From CAYWNK01 sp047639615 (GTDB taxonomy: Bacteria > Planctomycetota > UBA1135 > GCA-002686595), in the NCBI GenBank assembly GCA_047639615.1, contig JBLIOL010000055.1, positions 1 to 21,210 of the forward strand: DNA of 21,210 nt, read 5' to 3'. Made by a program: the position numbers and the translations under genes. Each line of letters begins with the position of its first letter. Position 1 is the first letter of the stretch. Below, piece after piece: positions 15,143-21,210 of this stretch. The notes beneath the pieces were generated by a model. The model saw only the letters and a program-made list of their open reading frames with translations. It made no database searches and was not told the origin of the DNA.

Positions 15143-15871
15143 ATGACAGCCCTGCACCGCCAGCTCTCCCTCGTCCTACTCGCTCTCCTCGCCTTGCCTG
15201 CCTGCAAGGGCAGCCAGAGCCTGAACTTATCCGACGAGCTCAACGTCAAGCCCGACATCAACCAACGCTGGAAGAGCGACGAGATCGGGCCCTTGATCAA
15301 CACCCTCGAGACCGAGAGCCGCGAGATCTACACCGAGCGTAGCGCGATCGCCTCCGTGGTCGGTCCGAAGCCGGGTGCTGTGATCGCCGACATCGGCGCG
15401 GGTTCTGGATTCATGACGCACCTCTTCTCGCTGATGGTCGGCGATCAGGGTTGGGTCTACGCGGTCGACATCAACTCGACCATGCTAGGGCACATTGCCG
15501 AGGGCGCGAAAGAGCGTGGGCTCAAGAACATTCAGACCATCACCTGCACCCAAAAAAGCGTCGAGCTGCCGCCCTCCTCGGTGGACATCGTGTTCATCTG
15601 CGACACCTACCACCACTTCGAATACCCGCGCAACACCCTGCACTCGATCTACACGGCCCTGCGCCCGGGCGGTCAGTTGGTGCTTGTGGACTTCAAGCGC
15701 GTCGAAGGCGAGACGCCGGAGTGGATCATGAACCACGTACGCGCCGGCCGCGGCGTGTTCACCAGCGAGATCGAAGCCGCGGGCTTCGAGCTGACCAACC
15801 AGCACGACCTCGAAGCGCTCACCGACAACTACATCCTGCGCTTCCGCAAGCAGGCGGACAGCGCTAAGTGA
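15143..15871 (+). CDS. Class I SAM-dependent methyltransferase with lipoprotein signal
   Basis: The 242-residue product has a class I methyltransferase fold: motif I IADIGAGSGFMT (81-92), the acidic end of strand 2 at D109 in YAVDIN, motif-IV-like VDIVFICDTYHHFEYP (147-162) and ALRPGGQLVLVDF (172-184). It resembles UbiE/MerH-type enzymes in order and length. Unusually, it starts MTALHRQLSLVLLALLALPACKG, a signal peptide with lipobox LPAC and Cys21, so it is predicted to be a lipoprotein outside the cytoplasm. The start ATG 15143 is chosen for this signal; the frame is open upstream to 15050. The substrate is unknown. The stop overlaps the GTG of the permease gene (GTGA), implying co-translation. 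Confidence 0.85.
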   Translation: MTALHRQLSLVLLALLALPACKGSQSLNLSDELNVKPDINQRWKSDEIGPLINTLETESREIYTERSAIASVVGPKPGAVIADIGAGSGFMTHLFSLMVGDQGWVYAVDINSTMLGHIAEGAKERGLKNIQTITCTQKSVELPPSSVDIVFICDTYHHFEYPRNTLHSIYTALRPGGQLVLVDFKRVEGETPEWIMNHVRAGRGVFTSEIEAAGFELTNQHDLEALTDNYILRFRKQADSAK

Positions 15872-17217
15872 GCGACACGGGCACGCAAGCCTCCGGCATC
15901 GGGCGCTACGTCAATCTACGTTCAGCCACGGCCTTGGTCGTGGCCAACATCATTGGCGCGGGCATCTTCACCACCACCGGCTTCCAGGCCGCGGACCTGC
16001 CCCACCCGGGCTACATCTTCGTGCTGTGGGTGGTTGGCGGCGTGCTCGCCCTATGCGGCGCAGCCTGTTACGCGGAGCTCGGCGCAGCCCTGCCCGAGGC
16101 CGGCGGCGAGTACGTCTACCTGCGCAAGGCCTACGGCCCCTTCCTAGGCTTCTTGACCGCCTTCGTGTCCCTGATCGCCGGCTTTAGTGCCCCCATCGCC
16201 TCCGCCTGCAAGGCCTTCGCCCGCTATCTAGCGCACTTCTTCCCGGGTCTAGCCGGCGGCGGCGAAACCGTGCTGGCCGTGGGCGTGGTGCTCTTCCTGA
16301 CGCTGGTGCACACGCGCGCCGTACGCGGCGGCATGCGTTTCAACGACTATGTCACCCTGCTCAAGGTGCTCGGCATTCTAGCCATCCTGCTAGGCGCGCT
16401 GCTCGTAGGGCAAGGGGAGCTCAGCAACCTGACCGAGGTCTCGCCGCGCTTCGCCGAGAAGAGCGGCTCGGCCCTGGCTAGCTCCTTCGCCACGGCCCTG
16501 ATCTTCGTCATGTTCTGCTACTCAGGCTTCAACGCCTCGGCCTACATCGCTGGCGAGATGAAGAACCCCCAGCGCGACCTGCCACGCTCCCTACTTTTCG
16601 GCACGGCCTTGGTGCTACTGCTCTACCTGGGCCTCAACGCCGTCTACTTCTATGGCGCCAGCGTGGACGAGCTTGCAGGCAAGGCCGAGGTCGGCATCAT
16701 CGCCTCCCAAAACCTCTTCGGGAGTGGCGGCACGCACTTGGTGACCCTGGTACTCCTGGTCTCGATCCTCGCCTCCGCCTCGGCCATGACCATCGCTGGG
16801 CCACGCGTCTACTACGCCCTGGGCAAGGACCACGCGCCCCTGACATGGCTCACGCGCACCAGCTCCAAGGGCGCACCGGTCGCCGCACTCTGGATCCAGT
16901 GCATCATCGTCATCGTGCTGATCGTCAGCGGTCGCATGGATCAGATCCAGCAGTACGCGGGCTTCACTCTGGCGCTCTTCTCGAGCCTCGCGGTGGCAAG
17001 CGTGATTGTCCTGCGGCGTAAGTTCCCAGACCTCGTGCGCCCCTTCCGCGTCTGGGGCTATCCCTTCACGCCGCTGCTCTACTTGGCCATGTCCACCTGG
17101 ATGATGGTCTGGGCCTTCGGCGGCCGCCCCCTGGAATCAAGTCTCTCACTGGCCACCGTGCTGCTCGGTGGAGGCTTGTACTTCTTGTTGCGCCGCAAGA
17201 ACAAGAATTCGGCCTGA
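15868..17217 (+). CDS. APC-family amino acid permease
   Basis: The 449-residue integral membrane protein has about 12 hydrophobic segments. Helix 1 carries the substrate-binding unwound motif IIGAGIF (28-34), and EAGGEYVYLRKAYGP (77-91) is the classic APC signature. FCYSGFNASAYIAGEMKNPQRDLPRS (positions 216-241; key part GEMKNPQRDLP) matches the helix 6 and following loop of the LAT/APA type exchangers. The C-terminal RRKFPDLVRPFRVWGYP is also typical of this group. It probably exchanges or takes up neutral or cationic amino acids with proton coupling; the substrate is not resolved. The start is GTG 15868, overlapping the methyltransferase stop by four bases. No SD is evident, in keeping with coupled translation. 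Confidence 0.92.
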   Translation: MSDTGTQASGIGRYVNLRSATALVVANIIGAGIFTTTGFQAADLPHPGYIFVLWVVGGVLALCGAACYAELGAALPEAGGEYVYLRKAYGPFLGFLTAFVSLIAGFSAPIASACKAFARYLAHFFPGLAGGGETVLAVGVVLFLTLVHTRAVRGGMRFNDYVTLLKVLGILAILLGALLVGQGELSNLTEVSPRFAEKSGSALASSFATALIFVMFCYSGFNASAYIAGEMKNPQRDLPRSLLFGTALVLLLYLGLNAVYFYGASVDELAGKAEVGIIASQNLFGSGGTHLVTLVLLVSILASASAMTIAGPRVYYALGKDHAPLTWLTRTSSKGAPVAALWIQCIIVIVLIVSGRMDQIQQYAGFTLALFSSLAVASVIVLRRKFPDLVRPFRVWGYPFTPLLYLAMSTWMMVWAFGGRPLESSLSLATVLLGGGLYFLLRRKNKNSA

Positions 17218-18143
17218 TCAGGAACAGCTCGGCAAGCGCGCCGGCGCCAAGCGGAAGGTCCGCCGTCTGCTAGACGTGCGCCTCGCCTGGATGCGTGGCT
17301 ATCCGTGCGAGGCCGGTCCAGAGAACGCTGTTCGCCTGCGCCCCTGGCCCCGGGCGGGCCACGCGGTGGACGCCACCGAACCGGCGGTAACCCCACTAGA
17401 CCTGAGCAAGGCGGTGACCCTGCGCTCGAAGCTCATACGTGAGTTCCCGCGTGCCTTGCCAGCAGTTGTCGGCGACAAGCGGCGCTGGAACGCGCGCATG
17501 GAAGCATCGCTCGCCACCCTCAAGGGTCTACTGGCAGGCAAGTAAGCTCTGCCTGACTTCGATCAACTGCTCGAAGTGCGACTGCTGCGCGACCGCGAAC
17601 GCCGCGAGCTTGCACGCCTGGCTACGGATTGGCCCAAGCTTATTCCGCTGCTCAGGGCCCTACTCTGGTCCCAGGCCGAGGACGCGGACATCGCTGATCG
17701 CCTCCTGGTCCTGCGCAAGTTCGTGCCCGAGCTAGCGCAGCTCATCGCTGGCGACAGGCTCTCGTGCGCCATCGGCTTGGTCGAGCTGGGCCGGTCCGTG
17801 AGCGTGCGCCACTTACGACCACTGGTCGAGTTCCTAGCGCACCCGCACCCTGCGTGCGCTGCATCAAAGAGAGGCCTTTGTTCTCGCCGGGCTGCTTGTG
17901 GATTCGGCGCCCTCGCTCGCGTTGCGCATCCTGCGCCAACACCGCTCAGCGTGGCTGTCGAAATCAAAGGACGAGTTCAACCCGACCTGGCTCTTCCTAG
18001 CGGGAGAAGCAAACCTCGCCCTGCGCTGACCCGAGTGCGCACTGCTGCTTAACAAGCAAGCCGAGATGGCCGCTCTGATCGACCTCGACAACTGGGATGG
18101 AATCGGCCACGATCTGCTCTCCCGGCGCCTCGTTGAGCTCTAG
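17216..18143 (+). pseudogene. Decayed gene for a helical Leu/Arg-rich protein
   Basis: This stretch between the permease and uspA has coding character but is broken. In one frame, 17216-17545 reads sensibly (RRLLDVRLAWMRGYPCEAG, LIREFPRALPAVVGDKRR) and stops at TAA 17543-17545. The same frame continues as a good helical sequence (LPDFDQLLEVRLLRDRERR, DIADRLLVLRKFVPELAQL) to about 17840. There the coding sense moves to the next frame (RALHQREAFVLAGLLVDSAP, LRILRQHRSAW, FNPTWLFLAGEANLALR), is cut by TGA 18027-18029 and resumes (LLLNKQAEMAALIDLDNWDG) to TAG 18141-18143. The residue pattern is amphipathic and Leu-rich, like a helical repeat protein. No start codon with an RBS is present; the 5' end abuts the permease stop. 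Family not recognised. Two adjacent relics are also possible. Confidence 0.65.
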
Positions 18144-18237
18144 GCGAACTAAATCCTGCGCTTCTACGCAGAGTGGCCCCCTAGGTGAGCTGTCCACTCC
18201 AAGGCTATTTTGTCGTCTACCCCCCCAACCGTCTACT

Positions 18238-18242
18238 AGGAG
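18238..18242 (+). promoter_or_regulatory. Shine-Dalgarno of the universal stress protein gene
   Basis: AGGAG lies six bases before ATG 18249. It is one of the two clear SD sequences in the window. A TATTTT hexamer about 40 bases upstream of the ATG could be a -10, without a convincing -35. Confidence 0.6.
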
Positions 18243-18248
18243 CCTGCA

Positions 18249-19181
18249 ATGAGCAGCTACAAACGAATACTCGTCGGCCTGGACCTCTCCCCTGCTGGGG
18301 AAGCCCTTACGCCCGGTTCCTCCTTGGCCCTTGAGCAAGCTATCGGCCTGGCCCGTGCGGGCCAAGCTTCGTTGCAGCTGGTCCACTCCACGCGACTCGA
18401 CGACTACAAGTCCTCCCTGCGCGGATCCAAAGGCATCGTCCACGAAGGCCTACCCGACGCCGGACGACGCGCACTTGATGAAGGCATGATGAATGCGCAG
18501 GACGCTGGCGTCGACGCGAGCCTAGTGCTCACGTCCGGTCGCCCCTGGATCGACATTATCCAGATGGTGCAGCGCGACGGCATCGACTTAGTGGTTGTCG
18601 GCAAGCGCAACGAACCCAGCACGGACGGCCGCAAGCTGGGCAGCATGTCGATCAAGCTCCTGCGCAAGTGTCCGTGCCCGGTCTACGTGGTGCGCGGCGA
18701 GAAAGCGGATATCCCGCACCTGGTGCTGGCGGCCACCGACCTAACGCCCGTTGGCGACGCAGCCGTCGGAGCAGCGCAGCAGATGGCTGCGGAATTTGAC
18801 TGCCCCCTACACGTGGTCAACGCCTGGGTCATCCCCATGAGCCTGCAGATGAAATCATCGCGCATGTCGAAAGCGGATTACGTGGCGGAGGTAGGCGAAA
18901 TTCAGTCCCAGGTCGAGAGCCACATCAAGCACGCCCTGCCCGACGCCGCAGGCCCCCAGCCGGAACTGCACGCCATTCATGGCGCGCCGGCCCAGACCCT
19001 GCGCGATGCCGTGGAACGTCTACAGCCAAGCCTCTTGGTGATGGGAACGGTCTCCCGCTCCGGCATCGCCGGCCTGCTGATCGGTTCCACGGCCGAGCGC
19101 ATGCTGGATCAGGTGGACTGCTCGATCCTGACCCTGAAGCCTGAAGGCTTCGTGTCACCGGTCAAAGCGATAGCTCACTAG
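18249..19181 (+). CDS. Tandem-domain universal stress protein (UspE-like)
   Basis: The 310 residues hold two UspA domains (about 1-150 and 155-300). Domain 1 starts YKRILVGLDLSPAGEAL and ends with VVVGKRNEP...GSMSIKLLRKCPCPVYVV; domain 2 ends with LVMGTVSRSGIAGLLIGSTA (263-282) and CSILTLKPEGF. The second domain has the ATP-binding pattern G-x2-G-x9-G(S/T) in slightly altered form, and its GT-SR-GI...GSTAE segment closely follows that of UspE. Such proteins are cytosolic and accumulate in growth arrest or stress. It stands alone with its own RBS between a pseudogene and a sigma-factor remnant. Which ligand each domain binds cannot be stated. Confidence 0.9.
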   Translation: MSSYKRILVGLDLSPAGEALTPGSSLALEQAIGLARAGQASLQLVHSTRLDDYKSSLRGSKGIVHEGLPDAGRRALDEGMMNAQDAGVDASLVLTSGRPWIDIIQMVQRDGIDLVVVGKRNEPSTDGRKLGSMSIKLLRKCPCPVYVVRGEKADIPHLVLAATDLTPVGDAAVGAAQQMAAEFDCPLHVVNAWVIPMSLQMKSSRMSKADYVAEVGEIQSQVESHIKHALPDAAGPQPELHAIHGAPAQTLRDAVERLQPSLLVMGTVSRSGIAGLLIGSTAERMLDQVDCSILTLKPEGFVSPVKAIAH

Positions 19182-19308
19182 CACCCTGCGGCCCGAGCTT
19201 GAGTACCTGCTTGAGCTCGGCCCGCGCCCGGTGCAAACGGCCTTCCACGCTGCGCTCGCTGGTTCCGAGCAAGGCTGCTATCTCGGCTAAGCCGCAGTCT
19301 TCCAAGAA
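19162..19308 (-). pseudogene. Remnant of a sigma70-family (ECF-type) factor, region 4
   Basis: On the minus strand a 48-codon frame reads FLEDCGLAEIAALLGTSERS, then VEGRLHRARAELKQVLKLGP, ending at a TGA at 19164-19162. This is the sigma region 4 helix-turn-helix that recognises the -35 element: the EIAxLLGxSxxxVxxRLHRARxxL pattern is nearly complete. Just upstream in frame is a stop (19311-19309), and region 2 is absent; the next bases are a hairpin and then the end of the neighbouring gene. So only the C-terminal tail of a sigma factor is left. It overlaps the 3' end of uspA by 20 bases. No usable start codon was found, so it is probably not expressed. Confidence 0.75.
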
Positions 19309-19318
19309 TCATGGGCCC

Positions 19319-19345
19319 CCCAGCAATCCGCCTTAGCGGGCTGGG
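19319..19345 (-). terminator. Hairpin behind the monooxygenase-redoxin gene
   Basis: CCCAGC (19319-19324) pairs with GCTGGG (19340-19345), with an inner CCGC/GCGG stem (19328-19331 and 19336-19339) and an AAT bulge. It lies 28 bases beyond the stop at 19373. No T-tract follows, so termination strength is uncertain. It also marks the broken edge of the sigma fragment. Confidence 0.4.
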
Positions 19346-19372
19346 AAGGTCATATTTCGTGGCTTGAAGGCC

Positions 19373-21210
19373 TTACTCCGTGGCGGGCAAGGGCAGCAAG
19401 CAGCCCACGGCCTCGGTGCGCGATTCCGACACGCCCTTACCAGCTAGTGCTGCGTCCAGCGCCAAGCGTAGATCGTGCTGACCCACCTCCTGACGGCGCC
19501 GGCCCACGGCGGTGTAGAGATCGTTGATACGACCGCGATAGAGCAGGGTGGCATCCGGACCGACGATGGCGACCTCCGGCGTGCGCGTAGCGCCCAGGAC
19601 CTTCGCCAAGCTCAGGTCGCGATCGACCAAGAGGGTGCGGCTCGTCGCCAACTCCTCGACACCTTCCACTTCCTCGCCAACGTGCACGCGGAACACGGTC
19701 ACGCCGCGCTCCTTGTACTCCAGTTCAATGCGCTCCAGCTCGGGGCCATAGACGGCAGCGATCGGGCAATCCGGCGTAGTGAAGACCAATACGTGCAGTT
19801 GATCCATGCGCACATCCAGGGGCGTGTGAAGCTTGCCATTGGTGTCCTTGACCTGCATCCCTCTTGAGCCAAAGGCCAACTCACTGAGCGGGCCATCCAC
19901 GCCGGGATTGGCGTAGCCGCGAGTCCAGTCCTCCTCGAGTCCAAGCTCCCAGGGGTCGAGCGCCTTGTCCCCATCGAAGTCCCAGAAGCTCGCCGCCAAG
20001 CGCTCCCGCTGTGGCAGGGCGGAAATCGGAACGCGGCCCATGCCTTCGGCGTCCAACATCATGACCTGATCGGCGAGCTCGTAGCGCAGGGTGCGGCCTT
20101 GACCGCGGTTGAAGTGGTGCCGTGCGAGCGCGCGCGCAAGCTCCTGGGCGTCGGCCTCATCGGCCGGAACCAAAGCTAAAGTCACGCTGCCCATTTCGTC
20201 CGTGCTCTGCAGGCCCCAACGCACGGGGCGCGGCGGCGAGTAGGGATTGTCCGGGTTCTCATCCGAGTTGTCGTAGGTCACACGCGCAGCCACGCGCGTA
20301 CCGGCGGGCAGGAACACGGGCTCGTCGTAGACGTAGCGCTGCTGCCAATCGAAGGCCCAGCGATCGATCAGGAATAGGCTGCGGCGCTCGGCGTCGGGCG
20401 GGGTCACCCAGAGCTGCGCGCGTTCCGCGAGAAAGTGCGCGTGGGCGCCGACCGTGATGGCCAGAGTGTCCACGGGCAAGGTGAAGCTGTCCTGAACGGA
20501 GACGTCGCGCTCGCCGGCTGCGATGCGCAGGCGCTCGAGCCCGCCAAACTCCGGCGGCAGCTGCAGAGCGTGCAAGCTGCGCTTGGGCGCTTCTTTAGCG
20601 AAGTACAGACCGAGAGTCGTGATCTCCGTCTCGGCCTTGCCGGAGGGATGGAAGTGGCTGCGCAGGATCAGGTCCGCGCCGGCGGGGATACGTCGAGCCA
20701 AGCCCATGGGCAAGCGGAACGGCCGTCCGCCAACCGCCCATCCGCCCAGACCGACCCCATCGATGCCCGTGCCGGAGACGCCGTCGCCGAGGCTCTTGCC
20801 GTTGCCGAGATCGCCAACGTTGTTGTCGTCGAAACCGACACCGGGCTGCGCCGCGTCCAGGCGCCGGCCCTTGCCTTCGGTGTCGATGCTGAAGAGCGAG
20901 TGGTGCAGCACGCGCGGAGCGCCGGCGTGCAGCTCGATAGCTTCAACCCAAACACCCTCTTCCAAGTCCAGGGGCACCACGAAGTCCCAGTAGATATCCG
21001 GACCCTCCGCGGGCACGTCATAGCCCTCGGTCATGGTCACAATCAGGTCGGGCTCGCCGAGTACCCACTCCTCGGTGTAGGTTGGCGCAGTGGGCGCGGC
21101 CTTCGGGTCGCCTTCGGGAGCACCCGCATCGGCCCATGCGATGAAGAGCGCCTTGTCCGCCGCCGACATGCGCCGGTTCGCCTTGAAGTTGCCGTGACCT
21201 TCCACGGGAT
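19373..21210 (-). CDS. Copper type II monooxygenase-like / EF-hand / redoxin protein (N-terminus outside the window)
   Basis: The frame is open to the right edge, so the protein begins outside the window; positions below count from a GTG at 21205. The first 35 residues (NFKANRRMSAADKALFIAWADAGAPEGDPK) match the tail of the cytochrome-type domain that often precedes this fold; no CxxCH is in view. The next part (45-345) is a peptidylglycine-monooxygenase-like copper domain: HH (101-102), SHFHPSGK (183-190), GAHAHF (253-258), a YDNSDENPDNPY block (311-322) and TDEM (335-338, M338). A canonical EF-hand loop lies at 409-420 (DFDGDKALDPWE), preceded by a degenerate one. The C-terminal 150 residues are thioredoxin-like, with a single Cys in TTPDCPI (476-482), RTPEVAIV and a final TEAVGC (597-602). 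It is probably exported, with metal-dependent oxidation or redox function; substrate unknown. Confidence 0.85.
   Translation of the reverse strand, partial: PVEGHGNFKANRRMSAADKALFIAWADAGAPEGDPKAAPTAPTYTEEWVLGEPDLIVTMTEGYDVPAEGPDIYWDFVVPLDLEEGVWVEAIELHAGAPRVLHHSLFSIDTEGKGRRLDAAQPGVGFDDNNVGDLGNGKSLGDGVSGTGIDGVGLGGWAVGGRPFRLPMGLARRIPAGADLILRSHFHPSGKAETEITTLGLYFAKEAPKRSLHALQLPPEFGGLERLRIAAGERDVSVQDSFTLPVDTLAITVGAHAHFLAERAQLWVTPPDAERRSLFLIDRWAFDWQQRYVYDEPVFLPAGTRVAARVTYDNSDENPDNPYSPPRPVRWGLQSTDEMGSVTLALVPADEADAQELARALARHHFNRGQGRTLRYELADQVMMLDAEGMGRVPISALPQRERLAASFWDFDGDKALDPWELGLEEDWTRGYANPGVDGPLSELAFGSRGMQVKDTNGKLHTPLDVRMDQLHVLVFTTPDCPIAAVYGPELERIELEYKERGVTVFRVHVGEEVEGVEELATSRTLLVDRDLSLAKVLGATRTPEVAIVGPDATLLYRGRINDLYTAVGRRRQEVGQHDLRLALDAALAGKGVSESRTEAVGCLLPLPATE

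Noticed and set aside
17168..17217. Start of the downstream frame inside the permease gene as a real overlapping gene
   Set aside because: The first residues (MEACTSCCAARTR) are the out-of-frame reading of the permease tail, and the frame ends at TAA 17545 in a decayed region.

Overview
The window is a GC-rich bacterial chromosome segment. Its gene content suggests a Planctomycetota-like organism, but this is inferred from gene style and not from a marker gene. The clues are a secreted PQQ-type beta-propeller protein with an N-terminal WSRWRGPSGNG motif, a copper-monooxygenase/EF-hand/redoxin protein, a lipoprotein methyltransferase, a YidC with a long basic tail, and many genes without Shine-Dalgarno sequences. 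There are no tRNA or rRNA genes, CRISPR arrays or complete insertion sequences that I can see.

Layout. 1-974 (+): the 3' end of an unrecognised gene, then a small membrane-anchored or secreted protein gene that looks frameshifted. 1139-6965 (-): a housekeeping run transcribed right to left: nadD, a WecA/MraY-like phosphoglycosyl transferase (translationally coupled to nadD through a TTGA overlap with a strong SD), a metallophosphoesterase, yidC and mnmE. A good sigma70-type promoter (TTGTGA-17-GATAAT) lies just before the phosphoesterase. 7273-7890 (+): a lipoprotein gene with a structured upstream region and a perfect 17-bp hairpin behind it. 8019-8951 (-): miaA, divergent from a secreted protein gene at 9001-10044 (+). 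10123-13370 (-): mutL, carrying the endonuclease motif, and the PQQ-like protein gene. 13539-13901 (+): a SpoIIAA/STAS-like protein gene, overlapping by 8 bp the end of a convergent class V aminotransferase gene (13894-15057, -). 15143-17217 (+): a lipoprotein SAM-dependent methyltransferase gene coupled by a GTGA overlap to an APC amino-acid permease gene.

17.2-19.4 kb is a decay zone. It holds a pseudogene with at least two internal stops and a frameshift, then an intact tandem-domain universal stress protein gene (18249-19181, +), then a 48-codon remnant of a sigma70-family region 4 (19162-19308, -). The window ends inside a large gene (19373-21210, -) encoding a copper type II monooxygenase-like domain, an EF-hand and a thioredoxin-like redoxin domain.

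The genes do not form one obvious new system. mnmE and miaA both modify tRNA anticodon-loop positions, and yidC-mnmE adjacency is a classical bacterial arrangement. The least conventional unit is the coupled pair of a predicted extracytoplasmic lipoprotein methyltransferase and an amino-acid permease. Other points worth checking are a Lys-to-Met change in the MutL ATPase, a REP-like inverted repeat next to mutL, -10-like hexamers placed very close to start codons, and the fossil gene fragments around uspA.
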